Origin: CAKSST01 sp045535505 | Lineage (GTDB): Bacteria > Bacillota > Clostridia > Oscillospirales > Acutalibacteraceae | Direction: 5' to 3' | DNA length: 15,934 nt | Assembly: GCA_045535505.1 (NCBI GenBank) | Contig: JAZSLU010000043.1 | Location: 1-15,934, forward strand | Part shown: one piece after another, positions 1 through 7,771 of the stretch | How the letters are laid out: each line of letters opens with the position of its first letter | Numbering within the stretch: the stretch's first letter is position 1 | Position numbers and translations under genes: made by a program | Notes under the pieces: generated by a model | Databases searched by the model: none | What the model saw: only the letters and a program-made list of their open reading frames with translations | Told to the model about the DNA's origin: nothing

Positions 1-3
1 GTG

Positions 4-9
4 TATAAT
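4..9 (+). promoter_or_regulatory. possible -10 element for the first gene
   Basis: A perfect TATAAT hexamer lies about 45 bases before the preferred start of the small helical-protein gene. A matching -35 would fall outside the window, so the promoter can only be half seen. In AT-rich DNA a lone TATAAT is weak evidence. Confidence 0.35.
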
Positions 10-53
10 GTTGATTCGTTGGTCAATAATAAATAAAAAGGATGGAGAAAAAT

Positions 54-485
54 ATGATTGAAAGCAATAACTTATTAAATAGTATTTATAAAAATACTGA
101 TATGGGTATAACTTCAATAAACGAGTTGCTCAAAAACGGAACAAAAAATCAGGCATTTAGAGAACAAATTAAGCATCAATCAAATGAATATCAAGAAATT
201 AATAATCAGGCAAGAAATATGTTAAAAGAAAATGGCTTAGAGCCAAAAGGAATAAGCGGTTTTTCTAAATTAATGTCAGATATGTCAATAAAAGCAAATG
301 TTAGTTCCGATATTAGCGTTGCGCATTGTGCTCAAATGATGATAAAAGGCAGTACAATGGGTATTAACAAAATAGCAAAAGGAATGCGAGAAAACAACCA
401 TATAAGCGATAAAGAACGAGGCCTTGCAGAAAAACTGTTAAGCACTGAGCAAGAAAATATTAAAAAATTAATAAGATTTTTATAA
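54..485 (+). CDS. conserved hypothetical protein, predicted helical bundle (ferritin-like/DUF2383-type?)
   Basis: A 143-residue soluble protein with no signal peptide or membrane segment. I cannot assign a function. The composition and spacing suggest four amphipathic helices: roughly residues 1-25, 30-60, 80-108 (a hydrophobic stretch containing HCAQMMIKGSTMG) and 115-142. This layout resembles small ferritin-like proteins of the DUF2383 kind that are common in Clostridia, but no convincing pair of ExxH metal ligands is visible, so iron binding should not be assumed. The start at 54 is preferred because GGAG at 44-47 sits 6 bases upstream. The in-frame ATG at 42 overlaps that site and has AAGG directly abutting it, which is too close. 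The gene stands alone, faces the pfkA operon tail to tail and ends at a strong hairpin. Coding is convincing from the RBS, terminator and smooth amino-acid composition; the family call is tentative. Confidence 0.75.
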   Translation: MIESNNLLNSIYKNTDMGITSINELLKNGTKNQAFREQIKHQSNEYQEINNQARNMLKENGLEPKGISGFSKLMSDMSIKANVSSDISVAHCAQMMIKGSTMGINKIAKGMRENNHISDKERGLAEKLLSTEQENIKKLIRFL

Positions 486-486
486 A

Positions 487-520
487 AAATAAGCCGAAGA
501 TTAATCTCTTCGGCTTATTT
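487..520. terminator. bidirectional rho-independent terminator (helical-protein gene / pfkA)
   Basis: A perfect 14-bp inverted repeat has arms at 487-500 and 507-520 (core AAGCCGAAGA / TCTTCGGCTT) and a 6-base loop. A-rich DNA on the left and T-rich DNA on the right supply U-tracts for both directions. It lies exactly between the two convergent stop codons (485 and 522), so it should serve both the first gene and the six-gene minus-strand operon. Confidence 0.9.
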
Positions 521-521
521 A

Positions 522-1490
522 TTAAAGCGATATTTTCAATGCCATATTATATTCATCAAAGTCAAAACTTTTAGTCATATTCAGTGCTTCAAAAATATCA
601 TAATCAACAATTTTATCGTTTTTAACAGCAACAACACGGTTGCCTATTCCCTGCGCTAACAGTTGAACTGCAAGATATCCCATTTTTGTTGAAATAATTC
701 TATCTTTTGCATCTGGTGCGCCGCCACGCTGAACGTGACCAAGAATAGTTGCTCTTGTTTCAATACCGGTTTCTCTTTGAATATCATGCGCAAGTTCTTC
801 GACGTGACCGATGCCTTCAGCAACGGCAATAATAAAATGTCGTTTTCCGCTCTTTTTTGCAACATTTATTTTTTCAATAATATCATGATAAAAGTTAAAT
901 GGCAGTTCTGGCACAATAATTGCAGTTGCACCAACCGCAATTGCAGTAGAAAGTGTCAGATAACCGGATTTATTACCCATTATTTCAACAACAGAGCAAC
1001 GGCTATGCGACATCATAGTATCACGCAATCTGTCAACCATATCAATAGCAGTATTACATGCCGTGTCATAACCAATTGTATAGTCTGAACAAGCAATATC
1101 ATTATCAATGGTACAGGGGATGCCAACACAGGGAATTCCTCTTTGAGATAAATCACGAGCACCCCTGAACGAGCCATCACCGCCGATAACGACAACACCA
1201 GAGATATTATGTTCTTTACAGACTTCAACAGCCTGTTGCATACCTTCTTCGGTTCTAAATCTTGGTGAACGCGCAGTACCAAGCATTGTGCCGCCGTGAT
1301 GTATAATATCAGAAACCGATCTTATGTTTAAATCTATAATGTTATTATCAATAAGTCCGTTATAACCTCTTATAACACCTTTTGCATTAAGACCGTATGA
1401 AGACGCGGCACGAACGACAGCACGAATAGCAGAGTTCATTCCGGGCGCATCTCCACCGCTTGTTAAAACGGCAATAGATTTTTTAAGCAT
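522..1490 (-). CDS. pfkA: ATP-dependent 6-phosphofructokinase
   Basis: Catalyses fructose-6-phosphate + ATP to fructose-1,6-bisphosphate + ADP, the committed step of cytoplasmic glycolysis. The 322-residue length is typical of the bacterial tetrameric enzyme. Visible motifs are the nucleotide-binding GGDAPGMN (12-19), GGDGS (103-107, with the Gly that marks ATP rather than pyrophosphate use), catalytic TIDND (127-131, D129 as likely base), the RLRDT helix (154-158), MGNKSG (171-176) and GHVQRGG (251-257). It is the last gene of the hprK-glcK-murB-whiA-dnaE-pfkA operon. The pyruvate kinase gene that often follows pfkA in Clostridia is absent; the operon ends here at a terminator. The ATG start is supported by AGGAGG (1498-1503) 7 bases upstream, and this site overlaps the dnaE stop codon, so the two genes are probably translationally coupled. 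The product is an activator of HPr kinase, encoded at the other end of the operon. Confidence 0.97.
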   Translation of the reverse strand: MLKKSIAVLTSGGDAPGMNSAIRAVVRAASSYGLNAKGVIRGYNGLIDNNIIDLNIRSVSDIIHHGGTMLGTARSPRFRTEEGMQQAVEVCKEHNISGVVVIGGDGSFRGARDLSQRGIPCVGIPCTIDNDIACSDYTIGYDTACNTAIDMVDRLRDTMMSHSRCSVVEIMGNKSGYLTLSTAIAVGATAIIVPELPFNFYHDIIEKINVAKKSGKRHFIIAVAEGIGHVEELAHDIQRETGIETRATILGHVQRGGAPDAKDRIISTKMGYLAVQLLAQGIGNRVVAVKNDKIVDYDIFEALNMTKSFDFDEYNMALKISL

Positions 1491-1496
1491 AATACA

Positions 1497-1503
1497 TCCT
1501 CCT
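1497..1503 (-). promoter_or_regulatory. pfkA ribosome binding site overlapping the dnaE stop
   Basis: On the minus strand the sequence TAGGAGGA contains both the dnaE stop (TAG, 1502-1504) and a full AGGAGG Shine-Dalgarno for pfkA. A ribosome finishing dnaE stands on the pfkA initiation site, which favours termination-reinitiation coupling. Confidence 0.8.
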
Positions 1504-4500
1504 ATTGAACATATTTAACATTGTCGTCGCCAACAATTTTCTTTAAACTGTTTATTAAATTGCTTGAAGGATTAACCATTAAATTCTTGGAAGCGGCAAA
1601 ACGCTTATTATCAGATGTAACTATTATAACAGGACATCCACCGCAATAAGATGATAAAACTTCCACAACACTATTAAACATAGAAGAATTGAGCGCATCA
1701 ATTTTTATATACAATCCCCTATTATAAGCGCCTTTGTTCTTAATTGATGCGCTAATAATATCAGCACTTTCAATATAATCACAAACAATTTCAGCGTTTC
1801 TGTCTTCACGCGCCGAAACCTTGCCAGAAATGGCTACGATGTTTCCTTTAGAAATAAGATGCTTACAGTCAGCGTAGGTTTTTGAAAAAACGATACAGTT
1901 TATTTGTGAAAACTTATCTTCAGCAACGATTGTAACAATCTGTTGGTTGTTTTTTGTTAGCCTTATTTTAAAATCAGAAATAATTGCAAAAATTCGAACC
2001 CTATTTCCATCGGCAATTTTGCCACTTAAAATATCACTGGTTTTTGCAAAAGAATTGTTATTATATATACTTGAAAAATTATCAAGAGGATGTCCGGATA
2101 AATAAAGGCCAGAGACCTCTTTCTCAAAAGCGAGAAGCTCACTGGTTTCTAACTCTTGAGTTACAGGCAAAACATAATCACTTTTTTGTTCATCACCAAA
2201 CAAATTTAACTGACCGCCGGCCAAATATTTATGTTCGTTTTCAACAAGATTAAACACTGTGTCAATAGCACGTAACATACTGCATCTGTTCTTTTCAAGA
2301 CCATCTAAAGCACCTGCTTTAATAAGACCTTCAAGTGCTCTGCGATTAAGTTGGGATTTATGAAGTCTTAAACAAAAATTATAAAGCGAAGTATATTTGC
2401 CGTTTTCTTTACGCTCGGCAATTAATGATTCAATAAGACCTTGACCTAGGTTTTTAATAGCAAGTAAACCAAAACGTATATTATTTCCATCAACACTAAA
2501 TTGCAGGTCGCTTTCATTAATATGAGGTGGTAAAATTTTAATGCCAAGCCGCTGACATTCAATAGCATATTCGGATACTTTTCCGGCATTATCTAAAACA
2601 CTGGTAAGTAATGAAGCAAAATACTGTGCCGGATAATGACATTTTAAATATGCGGTGCGGTATGCTACCATTGCATAGCAAGCTGCGTGTGATTTATTAA
2701 AAGCGTATGATGCAAACGATGATATATCGTCAAAAATCTCTTTAGCGGCCTTTTCAGATACACCACGTCTGATTGCACCCTCGCATATAACATTGCCGTT
2801 TTGGTCAGTTTCGCCATAAATAAAGGCCTTTCCCTCTTTTTCCATTACATCATGCTTTTTCTTTGACATAGCACGTCTAACAATGTCTGCTCTTCCAAGC
2901 GAAAAACCTGCCAGTGAACGAAAAATTTGCATAACCTGCTCTTGATATACAATACAACCGTAAGTAACATCAAGAATAGGTTTTAAAAGTTCAGTTGAAT
3001 AAGTTATAAGTTCGGGGTTATGGCGGTTTTTAATATATTTTGGTATTGAGTCCATTGGTCCGGGTCGATACAGAGAAATAATAGCAATCAAATCTTCTAT
3101 GCTTTCGGGTTTAAAACTCTTTAAAACGTTTTTCATTCCCTCAGACTCAAACTGGAAAACACCAAGTGTATAACCGTTTGACATCATCTGCATTGTATTA
3201 GCATCATTATGAAGAATATTATTAATGTCAAAATCCGGCTCAAATTGTCTAATTTGCTTCTCGGTGTCGGCAATAACCGTCAAGTTTCTTAGTCCTAAAA
3301 AGTCCATTTTAAGCAATCCTAACGACTCAATGGTGGTCATAGGAAACTGTGTTACAACCAAATCGTCATTCTTTGCTAATGGTACATATTCACTTATTGG
3401 TCTGTCAGCAATAACAACACCTGCTGCGTGAGTAGAAGCGTGGCGAGGGATGCCCTCAAGTTTTTTTGCCATCTCAATTAATTCTTTAACAGAAGCATCG
3501 GAATTCATTTTTTGAACAAGCTCGGGTGATTTTTCCAAAGCTTTGTTTATTGTAATGTTAAGTTCGTTGGGGATGAGTTTTGCAACGCTGTCACATACAG
3601 CATAAGGTATATCAAGAACACGCCCAACGTCACGAACTGCTGCACGTGCAGCCATAGTTCCAAAAGTGACAATTTGAGCAACGTGGTCTTCACCATATTT
3701 ATTAATAACGTAATCAATAACTTCCTGACGTCTTACATAACAAAAATCAATATCAAAGTCAGGCATTGAAACACGCTCGGGATTTAAAAAGCGTTCAAAA
3801 ATTAAATTGTATTTTATCGGGTCAATATCTGTAATGCCAACACAGTAGGCTGCCAAACTTCCCGCACCAGAGCCACGACCCGGTCCTACGGGAATGCCGC
3901 AAGATTTTGCATGGTTAACAAAATCCTGAACAATTAGATAATAATCAACATATCCCATCTTGTTAATTACTGAAAGTTCATATTCAAGACGGTCAATTAT
4001 AAATTGTTTTGGACTATTTCCGTATTTTTGATACAACCCATCAAAACAAAGTTCTCTAAAATAGTCATAATGTTCGCGGTTACCTATATTGAAATAAGGT
4101 AATTTAATATTGCCAAACTCAAAATCGAAATTACATCTGTCGGCAATTCTAACGGTATTGGAAATTGCCGATGGAATATGAGAAAAATTTTCAGACATCT
4201 CCTCGGCTGTTTTTAAATAAAACTCGTTAGTTTTAAATTCTAATGCATTTTCTTCATTGAGTTTTTTGCCCATCTGAATGCACATTAGAACTTTTTGCAT
4301 TTTAAGGTCATCACGTTCAATATAGTGCACGTCGTTAGTTGCAACAAGAGGTATGCCGGTCTCATCGGCAATTTTTAAGATATACGGATTTATTTGTGCC
4401 TGCTCACGAATTCCATGATCCTGTAGCTCTAAATAAAAATTACCTCTACCAAAAAGTTCGTCATAATATATAGCAGCTAAATGAGCTGATTCATAATCTT

Positions 4501-4945
4501 GATCACATAAAAATCTTGGAATTTCTCCTGCCAAGCAGGCAGAAAGAGCAATTAATCCTTTATGGTATTTTTCAAGTAGTTGCTTGTCTATTCTCGGTTT
4601 AGAATAAAAACCCTCAGTAAAACCTAATGACACTAATTTAATTAGGTTTTTATATCCCTCTTCATTTTCACATAGCAAGACAAGGTGATTATATTCACTG
4701 TCTTTTGTTTTATCTTTGTCAAAACGACTGCACTTGGCAACATAAACCTCACAACCTATAATAGGCTTAATGCCGGCTTTCTTGGCAGCCTTATAAAAAT
4801 CAACAACACCGTACATGACGCCGTGGTCAGTAATTGCAATGGCTTTTTGTCCCTTATTAACGGCAGATTCAATAAGCCTGTCAATGCGACAAGCGCCGTC
4901 AAGCAAACTATATTCAGTATGAACGTGCAGGTGAACAAAATCCAT
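1502..4945 (-). CDS. dnaE: DNA polymerase III subunit alpha (DnaE type)
   Basis: Replicative family-C DNA polymerase, acting at the fork with the beta clamp. About 1147 residues from the preferred start. The order is an N-terminal PHP domain (starting FVHLHVHTEYSLLDG, then ITDHG near residue 40 and a later ATNDVHY), the polymerase palm with PDFDIDF near residue 395 (two catalytic Asp) and KMDFLGL near 547 (third catalytic Asp), fingers with GCIVYQEQVMQI and SYAFNKSHAACYA, then a helix-hairpin-helix region and a C-terminal OB fold (VRIFAIISDFKIR). The PHP metal-binding His/Asp residues appear kept, as in polymerases with intrinsic proofreading. Firmicutes usually also have PolC, which is not in this window. 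The longest frame begins at TTG 4957. I prefer ATG 4945 because GAGG lies 6 bases upstream and MDFVHLHVH is the usual family start; ATG 4951 is a second option. The Shine-Dalgarno overlaps the whiA stop. No frameshift or missing catalytic residue was seen. Confidence 0.96.
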   Translation of the reverse strand: MDFVHLHVHTEYSLLDGACRIDRLIESAVNKGQKAIAITDHGVMYGVVDFYKAAKKAGIKPIIGCEVYVAKCSRFDKDKTKDSEYNHLVLLCENEEGYKNLIKLVSLGFTEGFYSKPRIDKQLLEKYHKGLIALSACLAGEIPRFLCDQDYESAHLAAIYYDELFGRGNFYLELQDHGIREQAQINPYILKIADETGIPLVATNDVHYIERDDLKMQKVLMCIQMGKKLNEENALEFKTNEFYLKTAEEMSENFSHIPSAISNTVRIADRCNFDFEFGNIKLPYFNIGNREHYDYFRELCFDGLYQKYGNSPKQFIIDRLEYELSVINKMGYVDYYLIVQDFVNHAKSCGIPVGPGRGSGAGSLAAYCVGITDIDPIKYNLIFERFLNPERVSMPDFDIDFCYVRRQEVIDYVINKYGEDHVAQIVTFGTMAARAAVRDVGRVLDIPYAVCDSVAKLIPNELNITINKALEKSPELVQKMNSDASVKELIEMAKKLEGIPRHASTHAAGVVIADRPISEYVPLAKNDDLVVTQFPMTTIESLGLLKMDFLGLRNLTVIADTEKQIRQFEPDFDINNILHNDANTMQMMSNGYTLGVFQFESEGMKNVLKSFKPESIEDLIAIISLYRPGPMDSIPKYIKNRHNPELITYSTELLKPILDVTYGCIVYQEQVMQIFRSLAGFSLGRADIVRRAMSKKKHDVMEKEGKAFIYGETDQNGNVICEGAIRRGVSEKAAKEIFDDISSFASYAFNKSHAACYAMVAYRTAYLKCHYPAQYFASLLTSVLDNAGKVSEYAIECQRLGIKILPPHINESDLQFSVDGNNIRFGLLAIKNLGQGLIESLIAERKENGKYTSLYNFCLRLHKSQLNRRALEGLIKAGALDGLEKNRCSMLRAIDTVFNLVENEHKYLAGGQLNLFGDEQKSDYVLPVTQELETSELLAFEKEVSGLYLSGHPLDNFSSIYNNNSFAKTSDILSGKIADGNRVRIFAIISDFKIRLTKNNQQIVTIVAEDKFSQINCIVFSKTYADCKHLISKGNIVAISGKVSAREDRNAEIVCDYIESADIISASIKNKGAYNRGLYIKIDALNSSMFNSVVEVLSSYCGGCPVIIVTSDNKRFAASKNLMVNPSSNLINSLKKIVGDDNVKYVQ

Positions 4946-4951
4946 ATACAT

Positions 4952-4955
4952 CCTC
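4952..4955 (-). promoter_or_regulatory. dnaE ribosome binding site overlapping the whiA stop
   Basis: On the minus strand TGAGG contains the whiA stop (TGA, 4954-4956) and a GAGG Shine-Dalgarno 6 bases from the preferred dnaE ATG at 4945. This supports the downstream dnaE start over the TTG at 4957 and suggests translational coupling. A second weak site, AAAGG at 4958-4962, could instead serve ATG 4951. Confidence 0.65.
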
Positions 4956-5853
4956 AACCTTTAGTTTTTTGGGAAATCTCAATTAATTTATTTAATCGTC
5001 TTGTTAAAGCAGATTTTGTAATTGGCTGGTTATACAAACTGCAAAGTTCAGATAATGAACTATCGGGATATTCTACTCTTAACGAGGCAATATCCTGCAT
5101 TTCTTTATCTAATGTTTCTAAAACACCGTTCATTTTTAAAATTTTTATGGCGTTTCGCTGTTTAAGCGATGCTTCAACAGTTCTGTCAAGATTAGCCATT
5201 ATGCAGTTTTCTTGGCGGTTAAGTTTGTTTTTTACTGTCTTTATAACGCCCATATCCATAACTTCAAGGGTATTTCTTGTTGCATTAATTTTAGTCAATA
5301 AATCTTCAATAAATTGACTTTCTTTATAATAAAGGTGAACACAGTTTTCTCGCACATATATTTTGGGAGGCAGTGAGTTTTTACACAAAACCCTATAAAA
5401 GTCATTTGCTAGTAACTGATCTTTTATTAAAAACTTTGCATGATATGCTTTTTGGGGATTGCTTATACCGCCGCAGCTTATAAAAGCGCCACGAATAAAA
5501 GATGCCTTGCAACATTCTTTTTTCATTATATCGTTATTTATATAATCTGGGCGTTTCCCATCATTAGCACCAAAATAAAGCATAATTTTTTTACGGTCAT
5601 ATGGGCTTGTAATACTTACATGATATGTATCCCTCTTTATTCCGCCTTGCGTAATTTTAGTTCGCACATCAAAGCACTCACCGCAAAGGCGAGAAAACAT
5701 ATCGGCAACCTCAATATTTTCAGTTTGCAGACATATATTGGCTGAAGAAAATCTCTTAGCAAAAAGCAATATACCGTAAATTTGTGCAATTGAACAGCAT
5801 CTTGCTGTTCTTACAGAGCACAACTCGGTTTTAACCTGTGATGCAAAAGACAT
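4954..5853 (-). CDS. whiA: DNA-binding regulator WhiA
   Basis: WhiA combines a degenerate LAGLIDADG homing-endonuclease fold with a C-terminal helix-turn-helix domain. In Actinobacteria it controls sporulation and division genes; in Firmicutes it affects division and chromosome segregation. Here the N-terminal part shows the family opening MSFASQVKTEL and the signature CCKASFIRGAFISCGGISNP near residues 112-131. The C-terminal HTH is visible as SLSELCSLYNQPITKSALTRRL, matching the usual family pattern. About 299 residues, normal for the family. I place the start at ATG 5853: it gives the canonical MSF start and has GGTGAGG just upstream. The longer-frame ATG at 5868 has no Shine-Dalgarno. The gene lies between murB and dnaE. 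The rapZ and yvcK genes that usually precede whiA in Firmicutes are absent here, which is the main oddity. Confidence 0.94.
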   Translation of the reverse strand: MSFASQVKTELCSVRTARCCSIAQIYGILLFAKRFSSANICLQTENIEVADMFSRLCGECFDVRTKITQGGIKRDTYHVSITSPYDRKKIMLYFGANDGKRPDYINNDIMKKECCKASFIRGAFISCGGISNPQKAYHAKFLIKDQLLANDFYRVLCKNSLPPKIYVRENCVHLYYKESQFIEDLLTKINATRNTLEVMDMGVIKTVKNKLNRQENCIMANLDRTVEASLKQRNAIKILKMNGVLETLDKEMQDIASLRVEYPDSSLSELCSLYNQPITKSALTRRLNKLIEISQKTKG

Positions 5854-5873
5854 ATTCCTCACCCTCATTATAT

Positions 5874-6776
5874 TTATTCAATAAATTTCACTTCAGTTTC
5901 AAGAAAAACACCAAAATTTTGCAAAACCTTTTGTTTAATAACATCAATTAAGGACAGTACATCCTTGCAGGTTGCATTTCCTATATTAATAATAAATCCT
6001 GCGTGTTTTTCGCTAACTTGAGCACCGCCAATTGTGTAGCCCTTAAGACCGCAGTCCTCAATAAGTTTTCCGGCAAAGTAGCCTTGCGGCCTTTTAAATA
6101 CGCTTCCGGCACTTCCAAACTCAAGCGGTTGTTTTGTTTTTCGCTTTAAAATATTTTCTTTCATTAAAGCAGAAATTTCATCTTTATTCTTATTTTCAAG
6201 CCTTAACACCGCTGATGTTATTATTTTATTACTGTCGCAAAAAACACTATGTCTATAAGAAAAATCAAGTTCGTCTTTTTTATAACATCCCTTTTGACCG
6301 TCAAGCGTCACATAATTAACCTTTTCGACAACATAAGACATCTCACCGCCATAAGCACCTGCGTTCATATATGCAGCGCCGCCAAGTGTGCCGGGAATGC
6401 CGTAAGCAAATTCTAAACCTCCAAGCGACCGGGAAAGTGCAAAATTACAAACAGTTGAAAGAGGTGCGCCCGCATTACAAATAAATGATGTTTCATCTAT
6501 CATCTGCATATTAGAAAAAAGTAATCCAATATGCAAAACAACACCTCTAAAACCAACGTCGCTTACAAGCAAATTGGAGCCATTACCAATAACAAGTAAC
6601 TTATATTTATCCTTACAAAAGGAACAAATTTTGCACAATGTTTCCTCAGAGTGAATTTTTACAAAGACATCAGCATTTCCGCCAATTTTAAATGTTGTAT
6701 GCTTTGAAAGTGGCTCGTTAATCAAATAATCGGTATTATGTTCATCCAAAAAAGTATAAAGATTAGAATAATCCAT
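5874..6776 (-). CDS. murB: UDP-N-acetylmuramate dehydrogenase (UDP-N-acetylenolpyruvoylglucosamine reductase)
   Basis: FAD enzyme that uses NADPH to reduce UDP-GlcNAc-enolpyruvate to UDP-MurNAc, the second committed step of cytoplasmic peptidoglycan precursor synthesis. At 300 residues it fits the shorter type II MurB class of Gram-positives. Visible FAD-binding motifs are GNGSNLLV (64-71) and GIPGTLGGAAYMNAGAYGGE (126-145). Other key sites are SYRHS (173-177), GSAGSVFKRP with the catalytic proton-donor Ser at 225, SEKHAGFIIN (255-264) and the C-terminal LETEV containing the expected catalytic Glu (about 295). The start has GGAGG (6783-6787) 6 bases upstream. It lies 30 bases after glcK and about 20 before whiA. 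Association of murB with hprK and whiA is common in Clostridia. Confidence 0.97.
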   Translation of the reverse strand: MDYSNLYTFLDEHNTDYLINEPLSKHTTFKIGGNADVFVKIHSEETLCKICSFCKDKYKLLVIGNGSNLLVSDVGFRGVVLHIGLLFSNMQMIDETSFICNAGAPLSTVCNFALSRSLGGLEFAYGIPGTLGGAAYMNAGAYGGEMSYVVEKVNYVTLDGQKGCYKKDELDFSYRHSVFCDSNKIITSAVLRLENKNKDEISALMKENILKRKTKQPLEFGSAGSVFKRPQGYFAGKLIEDCGLKGYTIGGAQVSEKHAGFIINIGNATCKDVLSLIDVIKQKVLQNFGVFLETEVKFIE

Positions 6777-6806
6777 TGGACGCCTCCAAAAAATTGTTAT
6801 TAATAA

Positions 6807-7757
6807 TTAAATACCGTCACAGAAAGCTGCGCCAATAATACCGGCGTCATTGCCCAAAACAGCAGCAACAATTTTAGTCTGTTTATCACATTTACCGGGA
6901 AATCTGTATTTAACAACGCCCTCTTGTATTGGGTCAATTAGATATTTACCCTCTTTAGAAATTCCGCCGCCAATACAAATCATATCGGGCTGTAAAGTGT
7001 TAATAACATCAACAACACCCACAATAACATAATCAATGTATTGGTTAACAACGGCTTTTGCAACCTGGTCACCCTGTCGCATAGCATCAAATGAAGTTCT
7101 TCCGCTAACATTGTCAATATCATTTTTGCACAGCTTCCACATAACGCTGTCAGGTGCGTTTTTCATTGCCGCTTTGGTCTGTCTTATTAAACCGCTTACT
7201 GAGGCGTACTGTTCAATACAGCCTTTTCTGCCGCAAGGACAAGGCTCACCGTTATAAACAATAACTGTATGGCCAAATTCGCCTGCAGAAGAGTTAACAC
7301 CGACCCATACCTTGCCGTTAATAATAATACCGCAACCAACACCGGTGCCGAGTGTTATCGCCACAAAATTGCGGCTTCCCTTACCTGCACCTGCAAGAAA
7401 TTCGCCATAAGCAGCGGCATTGGCATCGTTTTCAACACCGCACTTGACACCAAGTTTTTCTTGCATAATTTTAACTAGTTCAATTTCTGATAAATTTATG
7501 TTGGTGGTATGTACTATATAACCATTTTCTTTGTTAACCCATCCCGGAATTCCTACACCGCAAAAAGATACGTCATTAATATCAATATTGGCATTTTCTA
7601 CGCAAAGATGCGCTGCTTTAACCATATCATCAATAATCTCTTTTGGTGTGCCGTTTCTTTTTGTTTTTAAATTACTTTTTGCAACTATATTAAAATTTTC
7701 GTCAACAAGACCACAAGCAATGTTTGTACCACCGAGGTCAATACCAATTCTATACAT
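6807..7757 (-). CDS. glcK: ROK-family glucokinase
   Basis: Phosphorylates glucose (and probably related hexoses) with ATP to glucose-6-phosphate, feeding glycolysis in the cytoplasm. At 316 residues it has the usual ROK kinase length and no N-terminal HTH, so it is an enzyme and not a ROK repressor. Motifs are the phosphate loop DLGGTN (7-12), VENDANAAA with catalytic Asp111, LGTGVGCG (136-143), GEFGH (159-163) and the ROK zinc motif CPCGRKGCIE, with C173, C175 and C180 plus H163 as ligands. It starts 11 bases after hprK, and its AGGAG (7766-7770) overlaps the hprK TAG stop. Exact sugar specificity cannot be read from sequence, but adjacency to hprK and co-transcription with pfkA support glucose. 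Internally translocated disaccharide products or non-PTS sugar would be the expected substrate source. Confidence 0.93.
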   Translation of the reverse strand: MYRIGIDLGGTNIACGLVDENFNIVAKSNLKTKRNGTPKEIIDDMVKAAHLCVENANIDINDVSFCGVGIPGWVNKENGYIVHTTNINLSEIELVKIMQEKLGVKCGVENDANAAAYGEFLAGAGKGSRNFVAITLGTGVGCGIIINGKVWVGVNSSAGEFGHTVIVYNGEPCPCGRKGCIEQYASVSGLIRQTKAAMKNAPDSVMWKLCKNDIDNVSGRTSFDAMRQGDQVAKAVVNQYIDYVIVGVVDVINTLQPDMICIGGGISKEGKYLIDPIQEGVVKYRFPGKCDKQTKIVAAVLGNDAGIIGAAFCDGI

Positions 7758-7765
7758 AAAATTTT

Positions 7766-7771
7766 CTCCTA
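7766..7771 (-). promoter_or_regulatory. glcK ribosome binding site overlapping the hprK stop
   Basis: The minus-strand hexamer TAGGAG contains the hprK stop codon (7769-7771) and the Shine-Dalgarno for glcK, 8 bases before its ATG. This is the same arrangement as at dnaE/pfkA and whiA/dnaE. Confidence 0.75.

Noticed and set aside
4685..5317. 210-residue plus-strand open frame across the dnaE/whiA junction
   Set aside because: It lies opposite two well-supported genes (dnaE N-terminus and whiA C-terminus), has no matching promoter or Shine-Dalgarno, and its composition is that of an antisense shadow.
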